From Mesorhizobium sp. Pch-S (GTDB lineage Bacteria > Pseudomonadota > Alphaproteobacteria > Rhizobiales > Rhizobiaceae): a DNA stretch of 64,000 nucleotides. This document shows positions 8,196 through 16,521 of the stretch, one piece after another. The DNA is taken from positions 1,736,001 to 1,800,000 of the forward strand of contig NZ_CP029562.1 in NCBI RefSeq assembly GCF_004136315.1. Reading direction: 5' to 3'. The translations under genes and the position numbers were made by a program. Under the pieces are notes generated by a model. It was not told the origin of the DNA. It did not search any database and worked only from the letters and a program-made list of their open reading frames with translations. The first letter of the stretch is position 1. Every line of letters starts with the position of its first letter.

Positions 8196-9209
8196 ATGCG
8201 CATGCGACTTCCCGGCTGGATGTTCACCTTTGTCGTTGTCCTGTTCATGCACGGCGTGGCCGCTGCGGAGCCATGGCCGACGGCGGACCCGAAAGCCAGC
8301 GGCTGGTCGATGCAGGGGCTTCAGGCGGTCGAGGAGGCTTCGAAGGCGCTGAAGCCGGCGGCCTTCCTGATCGTGCGGGACGGCAAGACGGTTGCCAGCT
8401 GGGGCGATGTGAGCGCCAAGATCAACGTCGCCTCGGTGCGCAAGAGCCTGCTCAGCGCACTCTACGGCATCGCGGTTTCAGAAGGGCGCATCGACCTTAC
8501 GAAAAGCCTGGCCAGTCTCGGGATCGACGACAAGGCGCCCGGCCTGACCGACATCGAGAAGACGGCGACGGTGCGCGACCTCCTGACGGCGCGCTCGGGC
8601 ATCTACCATCCGGCGGCGCATGAAACCAAGGACATGAAACGCAAGCGGCCGGAGCGCGGCAGCCACGCGCCGGGGTCGTTCTGGTTCTACAACAACTGGG
8701 ATTTCAACGCGCTGGGCTCGATCTATCGCAAGCTGACCGGCGAGGACATCTTCCAGAGCTTCGAGACGCAGATCGCCCGGCCGATCGGCATGGAAGACTA
8801 TGTGCCCGGCGACGGTCACTATGTGACCGAGGCTTCCTCCGAACATCCGGCCTATCCGTTCAGCCTCAGTGCCCGCGATGCCGCCCGCTTCGGCCAGCTC
8901 TACCTCAATGGCGGGACATGGGCCGGCAAGCAGATCGTGCCCGCCGCCTGGGTGAAAGACTCGACGACGGCCTACTCATGGACGAAGCGCGGGCGGCAGG
9001 GCTACGGCTACATGTGGTGGGTGCTACCGGCCGAACAGTGGGGGCCGGGTGCAGCCTATGCCGCCGGCTTCGGTGGCCAGATCATCGCCTATGTGCCGGC
9101 CAGGAAACTGGTGGTGGTGCAGATGGTGGATCTGAAGCAGACGCCCAAGGGCATCAAGACCAGCGATTTCATGAAGCTGCTGAAGCAGATCGCGGACGCG
9201 GCGCCCTAG
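8196..9209 (+). CDS. serine hydrolase, beta-lactamase/class C-like
   Basis: The 337-residue exported protein has a signal peptide (residues 1-26, ending GVAAAEP). The beta-lactamase/transpeptidase fold shows the catalytic S-x-x-K (SVRK at about residue 80) and the Y-x-N motif (YNN at about 168). Members of this PF00144 group are esterases, D-aminopeptidases or carboxypeptidases more often than true beta-lactamases. It acts in the periplasm. A third KTG-like motif is replaced by GFGGQ near the C-terminus, as is usual in the esterase branch. It appears monocistronic. Confidence 0.88.
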   Translation: MRMRLPGWMFTFVVVLFMHGVAAAEPWPTADPKASGWSMQGLQAVEEASKALKPAAFLIVRDGKTVASWGDVSAKINVASVRKSLLSALYGIAVSEGRIDLTKSLASLGIDDKAPGLTDIEKTATVRDLLTARSGIYHPAAHETKDMKRKRPERGSHAPGSFWFYNNWDFNALGSIYRKLTGEDIFQSFETQIARPIGMEDYVPGDGHYVTEASSEHPAYPFSLSARDAARFGQLYLNGGTWAGKQIVPAAWVKDSTTAYSWTKRGRQGYGYMWWVLPAEQWGPGAAYAAGFGGQIIAYVPARKLVVVQMVDLKQTPKGIKTSDFMKLLKQIADAAP

Positions 9210-9265
9210 GCGGACAAACCCGTCGCATCTCTATGCGGCGGCCCGCCACCCCTCGACTGTCCACG

Positions 9266-9320
9266 CTGCCCCTCACCCGCCTGCCGGCACCCTCTCCCCG
9301 TGAACGGGGAGAGGAAGGCT
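9266..9320. repeat. RIME-like palindromic intergenic repeat (partial copy)
   Basis: The spacer carries gcccctcacccgcctgccgg followed by the short hairpin ctctccccgtgaacggggag. The same units recur in the two arms of the element at 30188-30357. This is the pattern of rhizobial intergenic mosaic elements; only one arm is present here. Confidence 0.6.
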
Positions 9321-9340
9321 CCCATCGACGATCCCGCGCG

Positions 9341-9703
9341 TCACAGACTCCTGCCGTCATAGGCTTCCTGGGCCAGCTCGATCTCGTGCAGGTGGCCAAT
9401 CGCCCAGTCGAAGGCAGCGCCGAGCGGGACCTGCAGCGTGCGGCCGAGATCGGTGATCGAATATTCGACCGACACCGGCGAGGTCGGGAACACCCTGCGC
9501 GCGATCAACCCGTTGCGTTCCAGGCGCCGCAATGCCTGCGTCAGCGCCTTGTGGGTGATGCCTTCCAGCCTGCGCCTGAACTCGTTGAAGCGGGTCGGCT
9601 TTTCGATCAGCACGGTGAGGATCATCACCGACCATTTGTTGGCGACCTGATCGAAAAAGGAGCGCGCCGCGCAGTCGGCAAAAAACACCGGATCAACCGC
9701 CAT
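9341..9703 (-). CDS. HxlR family transcriptional regulator
   Basis: The 120-residue protein is a single winged HTH of the HxlR/DUF24 type: KWSVMILTVLIEKPTRFNEFRRRLEGITHKALTQALRRLERNGL followed by a wing (SVEYSITDLGR). A lone cysteine lies near the N-terminus (FADCAA), the position used for redox sensing in several members (YodB, HypR, QorR). It is divergent from the alpha/beta hydrolase at 9828, with a palindromic operator between them, so it probably represses that gene and itself. Confidence 0.92.
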   Translation of the reverse strand: MAVDPVFFADCAARSFFDQVANKWSVMILTVLIEKPTRFNEFRRRLEGITHKALTQALRRLERNGLIARRVFPTSPVSVEYSITDLGRTLQVPLGAAFDWAIGHLHEIELAQEAYDGRSL

Positions 9704-9748
9704 GGCGATAGCCTCCCGTATATCTACGCACCAGAAAGTGCATTCTTG

Positions 9749-9777
9749 ATCCTAGATATACGTTGGATATCTAGGAT
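9749..9777. promoter_or_regulatory. probable HxlR operator (11-bp inverted repeat)
   Basis: The sequence holds two perfect 11-bp arms, ATCCTAGATAT at 9749-9759 and ATATCTAGGAT at 9767-9777, separated by 7 bases. It lies midway between the divergent HxlR (start 9703) and hydrolase (start 9828) genes. A related half-site (tatatctacg) lies at 9717-9727 beside the HxlR start. Binding by HxlR is inferred. Confidence 0.75.
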
Positions 9778-9827
9778 GCAACTTGCGGCGCGACCTTGCG
9801 GGCGCAAGCCTTGCAAAGAGGATTTCC

Positions 9828-10709
9828 ATGAACCAGTTCGATCTCTCGCGGCGCGGCCTGCTGAAACTCGCAGGTGCCGCCGCCGTCGTGGCCGCGGCCC
9901 CTGCCTCTGCCCGGGCCACCGGCGCTGCCGCGACGGCGAAGCTTTTCTACACCGAGGCCGGCAAAGGCCGGAACCTGATGCTGCTGCATGGCTGGACCTG
10001 CGATTCCCACGACTGGAGCTTCCAGCTGCCGGTGCTCGAAAGCCGCTACCGCGTCGTCGCCCCCGACCTGCGCGGGCATGGCCGCTCCGAAGTGATGCCG
10101 CAGGGCGCCTATACGCCCGACGACTACGCCAGCGACATCGAGGCACTGATCTCGACCCGCTATCCCGGCCAGACATTCATCGTCGCCGGGCACTCGATGG
10201 GCGGCCAGATCGCCGCCCGCCTGGCCGCGAAAAGGCCCGACCTGGTCAGCGCCGTCATCTCCGTCGACGGGGCACTGGGTTTTGACGGCGACGCGGCGAA
10301 GCTGTTCGACAAAGCCACGGAGACGCTGAGAACAACAGCAGATCCGGCCGCCACGGCGTCCGCACTGTTCAGGCTGGCCTATGATGCCACGACCGATCCG
10401 GCCCTGAAACGCTGGCATGCACGGCGCGCGCAGGGCACGCCGGCCCATGTCGTGCGCGAATCCTGGGCGCCACTGTTTACCGACGCCGGCCAGGTGGGCA
10501 CCAGGGAGCCAAGCGCAGACTTCTGCAAGAGGCTGACCGTGCCTGTCTACCACCTGTGCCTCGATCCCGCGCAGGCCAAACGCATGCGGCCATGGTTCGG
10601 CAACGCCAAATCGAAAGTGGACGTATGGGCGAATGCCGGACACTGGATCATGCAGGACCGCAGGGATGACGTGAACGCCGCGCTGACCAGCTGGATCGAT
10701 GCACTGTAA
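9828..10709 (+). CDS. alpha/beta hydrolase, Tat-exported
   Basis: ATG 9828 gives a Tat-type signal (SRRGLLKLAGAAAVVAAAP, cleavage near SARA) and then an alpha/beta hydrolase domain. The oxyanion region reads LLHGWTCDSHDW, the nucleophile elbow is GHSMGG (Ser at about residue 123), and the catalytic His is in NAGHWIMQD near the C-terminus. It resembles haloperoxidase/esterase-type hydrolases such as AHL lactonase-like enzymes; the substrate is unknown. It is divergent from HxlR, which probably controls it. The longer frame from 9783 lacks a suitable start. Confidence 0.9.
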   Translation: MNQFDLSRRGLLKLAGAAAVVAAAPASARATGAAATAKLFYTEAGKGRNLMLLHGWTCDSHDWSFQLPVLESRYRVVAPDLRGHGRSEVMPQGAYTPDDYASDIEALISTRYPGQTFIVAGHSMGGQIAARLAAKRPDLVSAVISVDGALGFDGDAAKLFDKATETLRTTADPAATASALFRLAYDATTDPALKRWHARRAQGTPAHVVRESWAPLFTDAGQVGTREPSADFCKRLTVPVYHLCLDPAQAKRMRPWFGNAKSKVDVWANAGHWIMQDRRDDVNAALTSWIDAL

Positions 10710-10805
10710 CGGCATGGGGCGAGCTTCCATCGAAATCGCGGCAACGGGCGAACCGGTTGCCGAAAAGGCTTCCGGCAGTTTTTGTCAGGTTTCCGCGATT
10801 TCGGG

Positions 10806-10831
10806 TGATCCGGCGGCGCGCTCCCGACGTA
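10806..10831 (+). promoter_or_regulatory. ECF11 (RpoE) promoter for DUF2147-photolyase
   Basis: TGATCC at 10806-10811 and CGTA at 10828-10831 are spaced exactly 16 bases. This is the same arrangement as at 12674, 16621 and (minus strand) 16547. It lies 39 bases before the DUF2147 start. Recognition by the RpoE encoded at 15888-16439 is inferred from the shared motif and known ECF11 promoters. Confidence 0.8.
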
Positions 10832-10869
10832 CCCCCTTTGCTTTGCGAGAACCGGGGCTTGCGAGGGGG

Positions 10870-11244
10870 ATGGACATGCGCGCACTTGTCGTATCGACCT
10901 TGGCGTTGGCCATGGCTTGCGGAACGGCCACGGCCGACGGGATCGAGGGCAAATGGAAGCGAGGCGACGGCAACGCGCTGGTGCGCATAGCACCCTGCGG
11001 CGACAAAGTCTGTGCCACCAATCTGTGGATCGGCGACACCAGCAAGGGCGAGGCAGCCGGCGACCGGCTGGTGATGTCGCTGACGCCGGACGCGGCAGGC
11101 AGCTTCTCGGGCACGGCCTACGATGCCAAACGCAAGCTGAACTATTCGATCGTGCTGACGCCGCGAAAGGGTGGCCTGATCACCCGCGGCTGTTTCGTCG
11201 GCAAACTGATCTGCAAGGACGTGTCATGGACCGCGGCCAGATGA
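10870..11244 (+). CDS. DUF2147 secreted protein
   Basis: The start at ATG 10870 (or 10876) gives a signal peptide (MRALVVSTLALAMACGTATA) and a mature domain of the DUF2147 type: IEGKWKRGDGNALVRIAPCGDKVCA at the N-terminus and GCFVGKLICKDVSW near the end. The family is periplasmic and of unknown function, related to lipocalin-like small barrels. Four cysteines could form disulfides. The photolyase starts five bases after its stop, and an ECF11 promoter lies just upstream, so the two probably form an RpoE-controlled operon. Confidence 0.88.
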   Translation: MDMRALVVSTLALAMACGTATADGIEGKWKRGDGNALVRIAPCGDKVCATNLWIGDTSKGEAAGDRLVMSLTPDAAGSFSGTAYDAKRKLNYSIVLTPRKGGLITRGCFVGKLICKDVSWTAAR

Positions 11245-11248
11245 CCTC

Positions 11249-12676
11249 ATGACCGGCAGTCCCATCATCGTGCTATTCCGCAACGACCTGCGGATTTCGG
11301 ACAACAAGGCGCTTGCCGCCGCCGCTGACACCGGCAGGCCGGTCATCCCGCTGTTCATCCTCGACGAAACGGGTGCGGATGCAAGGCCGGCGGGCGGCGC
11401 CAGCCGCTGGTGGCTGCATCACTCGCTGGCCGCGCTCGGCAAGGCGATCGAGACGCTCGGCAACCGGCTGCTGCTGCGGGCCGGCGCAACCGACAGCATC
11501 GTGGCGGACACCATCAAGGCGAGCGGCGCCGACACGATTTTCTGGAACCGCCGCTATCATCCGGCCGGAATGGCAGTCGACGCGGCGCTGAAGAGCCGCC
11601 TGCGCACCGACGCCCTGCAGGCGGAGAGCTTCGACGGTTTCCTGCTGCATGAACCGTCGCGCGTGGCCACGCAATCGGGCGATTTCTACAAGGTGTTCAC
11701 GCCCTTCCACAAAAGGCTGCTGGCGGACGGCGAGCCGCGCGACCCGGTCGACGCGCCGAAGCATCTCGCCCGTTGCGGCACGACGCTGGCCTCCGAACCG
11801 CTCGACGCGCTCGGACTGCTGCCGACGCCGGACTGGGCTGGCGGGCTGGCCGAGCGCTGGCAGCCCGGCGAGGACGGCGCGCTGCAGCGGCTGGAGACGT
11901 TCCTGGACGAACGCCTGGCCAGCTACGCAGAAGGGCGCGACAGGCCAGCCGAAGACGCCACCTCCGGCCTGTCGCCGCATCTCGCGCATGGCGAGATCAC
12001 ACCGTTCCGGATCATGGCCGCGTTGCGGCGCAGACGGGGTCGCGGCGCCGAGAGCTTCGCCAGGGAACTGGCCTGGCGCGAATTCTGCTACCACCTGCTC
12101 TTTCATCGCCAGGCATTGCACCGCGAGAACTTCCGTCCGGAATTCGACGCCTTCACATGGCGCAGCACACCGGCGGCGCTGCAGGCCTGGCAGCGCGGAC
12201 GGACCGGCTATCCGATCGTCGACGCCGGCATGCGCGAGCTGTGGCAGACCGGCTATATGCACAATCGCGTGCGCATGATCGCCGCCTCCTTCCTGATCAA
12301 GGACCTGCTGATCGACTGGCGCGACGGCGAGGCATGGTTCTGGGACACGCTGGTCGATGCCGATGCCGCCAACAACCCCGCCAGCTGGCAATGGGTGGCC
12401 GGGTCGGGCGCCGATGCCGCGCCCTATTTCCGCATCTTCAACCCCGTGCTGCAGGGCGAGAAATTCGACCCGCAGGGCGACTATGTGCGGCGCTGGGTGC
12501 CGGAACTGGTAAAACTGCCCGACCGCTTCGTCCACCGTCCCTGGGAGGCGCCGGCATCGGTGCTGCGCGACAGCGGCGTCGATCTCGGCGAGGATTATGC
12601 GCACCCGATCGTCGACCACGCGCAGGCAAGGGAGCGGGCGATGGCGGCCTATCGGGCGACGCGCGGCGATGACTGA
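11249..12676 (+). CDS. phrB: deoxyribodipyrimidine photolyase (CPD photolyase)
   Basis: The 475-residue flavoprotein repairs UV-induced cyclobutane pyrimidine dimers using blue light. The N-terminal antenna domain (residues 1-130) begins IIVLFRNDLRISDNKAL. The C-terminal FAD-binding domain contains FARELAWREFCYHLLFH, the motif GYPIVDAGMRELWQTGYMHNRVRM, and DADAANNPASWQWVAGSG, all class I photolyase signatures. A light-dependent DNA-repair enzyme under an ECF11 promoter is known from the Rhodobacter sphaeroides RpoE regulon. Its stop codon overlaps the next ECF11 promoter. Confidence 0.97.
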   Translation: MTGSPIIVLFRNDLRISDNKALAAAADTGRPVIPLFILDETGADARPAGGASRWWLHHSLAALGKAIETLGNRLLLRAGATDSIVADTIKASGADTIFWNRRYHPAGMAVDAALKSRLRTDALQAESFDGFLLHEPSRVATQSGDFYKVFTPFHKRLLADGEPRDPVDAPKHLARCGTTLASEPLDALGLLPTPDWAGGLAERWQPGEDGALQRLETFLDERLASYAEGRDRPAEDATSGLSPHLAHGEITPFRIMAALRRRRGRGAESFARELAWREFCYHLLFHRQALHRENFRPEFDAFTWRSTPAALQAWQRGRTGYPIVDAGMRELWQTGYMHNRVRMIAASFLIKDLLIDWRDGEAWFWDTLVDADAANNPASWQWVAGSGADAAPYFRIFNPVLQGEKFDPQGDYVRRWVPELVKLPDRFVHRPWEAPASVLRDSGVDLGEDYAHPIVDHAQARERAMAAYRATRGDD

Positions 12677-12699
12677 TCCAATCGCGCGGCCGGCGCGTA
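12674..12699 (+). promoter_or_regulatory. ECF11 (RpoE) promoter for DUF2177
   Basis: TGATCC at 12674-12679 and CGTA at 12696-12699 have a 16-base spacer. The -35 overlaps the TGA stop of the photolyase gene. It would give DUF2177 its own RpoE-dependent transcript. Confidence 0.78.
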
Positions 12700-12778
12700 T
12701 CTTCTGCACATGCGCCGATGTGCACCGAGGCAACGCCACAGCCGTCGGAAAATGCGCCAGCCACCGGGAGACGACGCC

Positions 12779-13180
12779 GTGACCTACATCGTTGCCTACA
12801 TCGCCTCGCTGATCGTGTTCGGCGCACTCGACGCCATCTGGCTGACCACCATGACCAGCCGGATCTACCGGCCGGTGCTGGGCGATATCCTGCTGAGCGA
12901 CTTGCGGATCGCGCCGGCCCTCGCCTTCTACCTGCTCTATCCCGTCGGCCTCGTCGTCTTCGCCGCCATGCCGGCGCTGCGCTCAGGATCGGCTGGAACC
13001 GCGCTTGCCCATGGCGCGCTGTTCGGCCTGATCGCCTACGCCACCTACGACCTCACCAACTATGCGACGCTGCGCAGCTGGACGTTGCAGATCACGCTGA
13101 TCGACCTCGCCTATGGAACGGCCGTCGCGGGCCTGACCGCGCTGGCCGCCTACCAGGCGGCACGCTGGGTTGCGGGGTGA
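12779..13180 (+). CDS. DUF2177 family membrane protein
   Basis: A GTG start at 12779, preceded by gggag, gives VTYIVAYIASLIVFGALDAIW, the typical DUF2177 beginning; an upstream in-frame ATG at 12752 is less likely. The 133-residue protein has four transmembrane helices, with the conserved ATYDLTNYATLRSW in the third loop and helix. The family is of unknown function but recurs next to photolyase and cyclopropane-synthase genes in RpoE-ChrR regulons. It has its own ECF11 promoter at 12674. Confidence 0.9.
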   Translation: MTYIVAYIASLIVFGALDAIWLTTMTSRIYRPVLGDILLSDLRIAPALAFYLLYPVGLVVFAAMPALRSGSAGTALAHGALFGLIAYATYDLTNYATLRSWTLQITLIDLAYGTAVAGLTALAAYQAARWVAG

Positions 13181-13186
13181 GGCTGT

Positions 13187-14218
13187 TCAACCGCGCGTCG
13201 GCGCCAGCCGGTAATGGCTGACACCCCAGGCCGTGCCGTCGGCATGGCCGAACAGGCCTGAGGTGGCGAGGAAGAACAGCCGCCAGCGACGATGCCAGAG
13301 GGCGGCTTCCCTGCCGTAGACCTCGCGCAGGATCGCGTCGATCTCGCCAGAGCGGGCATCGAAATTGGCGAGCCAGGCATCGGCCGTGTGGCGATAGTGC
13401 TCGCCGCTCCAGCGCCATTCCTGCTCCACGGTGAAGCTCTCGGGAAAAGCGCGCATCAGGCCATGGCTCGGCATGAGGCCGCCGGTGAAGAAGTACCTGG
13501 CGATCCAGTCGGCAGGGTTGTCGCTGTCGAAGCGATAGGGTGCAACCGCATGGCTGAAGACATGAACGAAGGCGCGCCCGTCCGGCACAAGCCAGCCCTT
13601 CATCCGCGCCAGCAGCAGCCGCCAGTTCGCCATATGCTCGAACATCTCGACCGAGACGATACGGTCGAACCTGCCGACAGTGGCAAAATCGTTCATGTCG
13701 GCGGTGACGACCGTCAGGTTGCCCAGGCCGCGCCTGGCAGCCTCGGCCTCGATGAAGGCGCGCTGCGAATGCGAATTGGACACGGAGGTGATGCGGGCAT
13801 TCCTGAAGCGCTCGGCCATCCACAGCGACAGCGAACCCCAGCCGCAGCCGAGCTCGAGGATCGCCTGCCCGTCGCCAAGGCCGGCATGTTCGGCCGTGCG
13901 TCTCAGCGCCATTTCCTCGGCTTCGGCGAGCGTGGTTTCGGAAGAGGCAAACAGGCAGCACGAATATTTGCGGCGCGGCCCGAGGACCAGGCCGAAGAAG
14001 CGCTCGGGGAGCTCGTAGTGCTGCGCATTCGCATCGGCAGTGTGGATGGCGACGGGGTAGGCCGACATAGCATCGGCGAACTCGCGCTCGATGCCCTCCG
14101 CCGAGAGGCCGAGGCGACGGTCGGTGCGGGCGACCAGCAGGCCGATGGCGCTCCTCAGCACGGGATCCGGCCATGGAAACGCTTCGCCCAGTTGCACGGT
14201 GCGGTCGATCAGTCCCAT
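13187..14218 (-). CDS. cyclopropane-fatty-acyl-phospholipid synthase family methyltransferase
   Basis: ATG 14218 gives a 343-residue SAM-dependent methyltransferase of the CFA synthase/Mycolic_acid_cyclase family. The SAM site reads ILELGCGWGSLSLWMAE (about residues 118-134), followed by SNSHSQRAFIEAEA and MFEHMANW, family landmarks. It probably methylates unsaturated acyl chains in the inner membrane, giving cyclopropane or furan-type fatty acids. The R. sphaeroides RpoE-regulated CfaA is a precedent. The start overlaps the end of the DUF1295 gene by 10 bases, so the two are translationally coupled. Confidence 0.93.
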   Translation of the reverse strand: MGLIDRTVQLGEAFPWPDPVLRSAIGLLVARTDRRLGLSAEGIEREFADAMSAYPVAIHTADANAQHYELPERFFGLVLGPRRKYSCCLFASSETTLAEAEEMALRRTAEHAGLGDGQAILELGCGWGSLSLWMAERFRNARITSVSNSHSQRAFIEAEAARRGLGNLTVVTADMNDFATVGRFDRIVSVEMFEHMANWRLLLARMKGWLVPDGRAFVHVFSHAVAPYRFDSDNPADWIARYFFTGGLMPSHGLMRAFPESFTVEQEWRWSGEHYRHTADAWLANFDARSGEIDAILREVYGREAALWHRRWRLFFLATSGLFGHADGTAWGVSHYRLAPTRG

Positions 14219-15072
14219 GAAGTCACCCGTGTTTTCACGCCCGGAGGCAAGGGGAAGAAGGTGCTGATGCGCCGCTGATAGGCACGATAGGCGTCGCCGC
14301 GCGTGGCCAGCATGTGTTCTTCCAGCGGCGGCACGCCGGACACATAGGCGAGCAGCCAGTACATGCAGAGGGGAGCGGCGAGTGCCGCCCAACCCGATTG
14401 CCATGCCCCGATGGCCAGCAGCGGATAGGCAAGCCAGCCGAGCCATTCGAAGAAATAGTTGGGATGGCGCGACCAGCGCCACAGACCAACCTCGCAAACC
14501 TTCCTGTTGTGACTGTCTGGCCTGTTGTGACTGTCTGGGCCGCGATTGGCCGGATCGGCGGCGAAGCGGCGCAGTTGCGCGTCGGCCGTCGCCTCGCCGA
14601 CGATCGCGATCGCCATGATCACGACCGCGAGCCAGTCCTGGAGGCGCAGCGTGGGCTCCGGATTGGCGGCGGCCAGCACCATGGCGAGGCCGAGCGGGAT
14701 GCTGACCAGGGCCTGCTTCTGCAGCAGCAGGAACATCTGCTGCGGCGCATCCGCGCCCCAGCCCTCCAGCAGCCTGGCATAGCGCGGATCATCGGTGATG
14801 CCGCGCGTTCGCCGGGCGATGTGCAGGCCGAGCCGCAGCGCCCACAGGCAGGCGAACGCCGCGACCATGAAGCGGCGTGATGCCAGTGCGCCCGAACCGG
14901 TGGGTGGCAGGATGGCGCCGGCCAGCCCGACGAAGCCGACGCTGAAGGTCCACACCGTATCGACCCAGCCGGAATTCCTCGTCCGGCGCCACGCCAGCCA
15001 GGCCAGCGTCATGCTGGCGGCCAGCGCCAGTGCGACGATGATGAGTGTGGTCAGGAACATCGCGACGGTCAT
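14209..15072 (-). CDS. DUF1295 membrane protein (steroid 5-alpha-reductase-like)
   Basis: The start is ATG 15072 (a GTG at 15078 adds two residues). The protein has about seven transmembrane helices and the DUF1295/ICMT-like C-terminal motif GLWRWSRHPNYFFEWLGW, which binds an NADPH or SAM-type cofactor in related enzymes. It is co-transcribed with the CFA-type methyltransferase and probably works on the same lipid. A tandem 18-bp duplication (14503-14538) inserts a second copy of a PDSHNR hexapeptide just before the conserved KVCEVGLW motif, which is unusual and could affect activity. Confidence 0.9.
   Translation of the reverse strand: MTVAMFLTTLIIVALALAASMTLAWLAWRRTRNSGWVDTVWTFSVGFVGLAGAILPPTGSGALASRRFMVAAFACLWALRLGLHIARRTRGITDDPRYARLLEGWGADAPQQMFLLLQKQALVSIPLGLAMVLAAANPEPTLRLQDWLAVVIMAIAIVGEATADAQLRRFAADPANRGPDSHNRPDSHNRKVCEVGLWRWSRHPNYFFEWLGWLAYPLLAIGAWQSGWAALAAPLCMYWLLAYVSGVPPLEEHMLATRGDAYRAYQRRISTFFPLPPGVKTRVTSWD
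14503..14538. repeat. 18-bp tandem duplication inside DUF1295 gene
   Basis: CCTGTTGTGACTGTCTGG occurs twice in direct tandem, at 14503-14520 and 14521-14538, with no mismatch. Being a multiple of three it keeps the frame and doubles six residues (PDSHNR). Confidence 0.95.
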
Positions 15073-15149
15073 CGGCACGGCGCTCCGGAATGGGCCGGTG
15101 TGCAGGCGGGGGCTGCCGGCGTCTCAAACGTCTCGCCAGGGTTCTGCGG

Positions 15150-15206
15150 CGTTCCGGAATGGATCCCCGACACTCTTCGCTTCGCTACGAGGTCGAGGAT
15201 GACGGG
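15150..15206. repeat. dispersed repeat, GGATCCCCGACACTC type (copy 1)
   Basis: The core cgttccggaatggatccccg acactcttcg...ggtcgaggatgacgg recurs at 30461, 32149, 32341 (inverted) and 41649 with small differences. It lies between chrR and the DUF1295 gene, inside the presumed rpoE operon. Confidence 0.85.
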
Positions 15207-15267
15207 AATGAGGGCGCGCCGGCTCATCTTCGACGATTTCGATCCATCGCCCGCCATATCACCTCCC

Positions 15268-15891
15268 TCACAGCCGGATCAGCGGCTGCAGCAGGCGGCC
15301 GAGGCGGCTCTGCAGGCGGATGTTGCCCTGCAGGGCGACGATGCAGATGCAGGGCTCGCCTTCGCAGACGGTGGGCTTGTGCTCCATCGTCTCGTCGGCC
15401 TCGTCGAAGTCACCGGGTCCATAGCGGCCGAAGGCATGTTCGAAGGCGCCTTCCAGCACGCAGGTCCATTCGTAGCCGGCGTGCTTGTGATGCGGCAGCC
15501 TGGTACCGGGCGCGGCCTTCAGCATGAAGACCTTGATGCCGTCGACCTCTGGAACGGACACCGAGCGCTGGCGAACGCCCGGCCCGACCCAGCGCCAGGG
15601 ACCCAGTTCATAGTCGTCGAGCGGGTCGGCCTGCGCGGTGTCGGCCGGCAGGATGCGTTCGTTCTCGATGAGGCGCAGCGCAACCTCCAGCGCATCGGCC
15701 TTCATCGCCACCGCCGGGGCCTGTTCCAGCAAGGCACCGCCAATGGCCTCGAAGCGCGCCACCTCTTCGCGGCAGGCCGGGCAGCGGGCAAGATGCATGG
15801 AGACGATCAGCGCGCGTGCCTGGTCGAGCGTACCGGCTGCATACAGGGCGAGCGTCTCTTCGCTCGGGTGATGGGTGATGTGGTCGTTCAT
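15268..15891 (-). CDS. chrR: anti-sigma factor ChrR, zinc/cupin type
   Basis: The 207-residue protein has an N-terminal zinc-binding anti-sigma domain (residues 1-85, with ETLALYAAGTLDQARALIVSMHLARCPAC carrying the H-x3-C-x2-C ligands) and a C-terminal cupin (residues 95-200, HHKHAGYEWTCVLEGAFEHAFGRYGPGD). In R. sphaeroides, ChrR binds RpoE through the first domain and the cupin is needed for release on singlet oxygen. The ATG overlaps the rpoE stop by four bases (ATGA), showing translational coupling. Confidence 0.95.
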   Translation of the reverse strand: MNDHITHHPSEETLALYAAGTLDQARALIVSMHLARCPACREEVARFEAIGGALLEQAPAVAMKADALEVALRLIENERILPADTAQADPLDDYELGPWRWVGPGVRQRSVSVPEVDGIKVFMLKAAPGTRLPHHKHAGYEWTCVLEGAFEHAFGRYGPGDFDEADETMEHKPTVCEGEPCICIVALQGNIRLQSRLGRLLQPLIRL

Positions 15892-16439
15892 TGCAGTTCA
15901 CCAAGCCGGTCGCGCAGGCGCTGCAGGGCAAGCCTGATGCGCGACTTCACTGTGCCAAGCGGAATGCCGAGCAGTTCCGCGATCTCGGAATGCGCGAGCC
16001 CGTCGAAGAACGACAGCCGGATGACCCGGATCTGTTCTTCCGGCAGCGTCGCCATAGTCGAGCGGACAAGACCTTCACGCTCGGCGATCAGCAGATGCTG
16101 CTCGGGCTCATTCAGGTCTTCCTCGTCCGGCTCGTCCTGTTCCTCCAGCCAGACGGCGGCGCGACCCTCGCGCCGGATGATGTCGACGCTGACATTGCGG
16201 GCAATGGCATAGACCCAGGCCGATGCACTGGCGCGGGCGGGATCGAACTGACCCGCCTTGCGCCACAGCCTGAGCAGCGTTTCCTGGGCAAGATCTTCCG
16301 CCCGATCCGCGCTCGCGCCCCGGCGCATCATCATCGCCTTCACGCGCGGGGCGTAAAATTCGAACATCGCCGCGAAGGCCGCCCGGTCCTGGGTTGCCGC
16401 GATGCGCGTGATCAGCCGGGCTGGATCGAATTCCACCAT
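15888..16439 (-). CDS. rpoE: ECF sigma factor RpoE (ECF11 type)
   Basis: ATG 16439 gives MVEFDPARLITRIAATQDRAAF and a 183-residue group 4 sigma factor; 13 further upstream codons are open but have no good start. Sigma-2 is at residues 20-90 (YAPRVKAMMMRRGASADRAEDLAQETLLRLWR) and sigma-4 at 120-180 (LPEEQIRVIRLSFFDGLAHSEIAELLGIPLGTVKSRIRLALQRL). With ChrR downstream it forms the singlet-oxygen/photo-oxidative stress switch. A TGATCC-N16-CGTA promoter on the minus strand 80 bases upstream indicates autoregulation. Confidence 0.95.
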   Translation of the reverse strand: MVEFDPARLITRIAATQDRAAFAAMFEFYAPRVKAMMMRRGASADRAEDLAQETLLRLWRKAGQFDPARASASAWVYAIARNVSVDIIRREGRAAVWLEEQDEPDEEDLNEPEQHLLIAEREGLVRSTMATLPEEQIRVIRLSFFDGLAHSEIAELLGIPLGTVKSRIRLALQRLRDRLGELQ

Positions 16440-16521
16440 CACATCGCAGTATAGGTCCAAGCGTGCTGCGGCTGGCAAGAGATCACCACAAAGCTGCTTC
16501 CTGTCGACTTTCCAACCGGAT

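Noticed and set aside
13092-14174. Long minus-strand frame overlapping the CFA synthase
   Set aside because: Shadow of the real gene, rich in Arg, Pro and Ala, with no domain.
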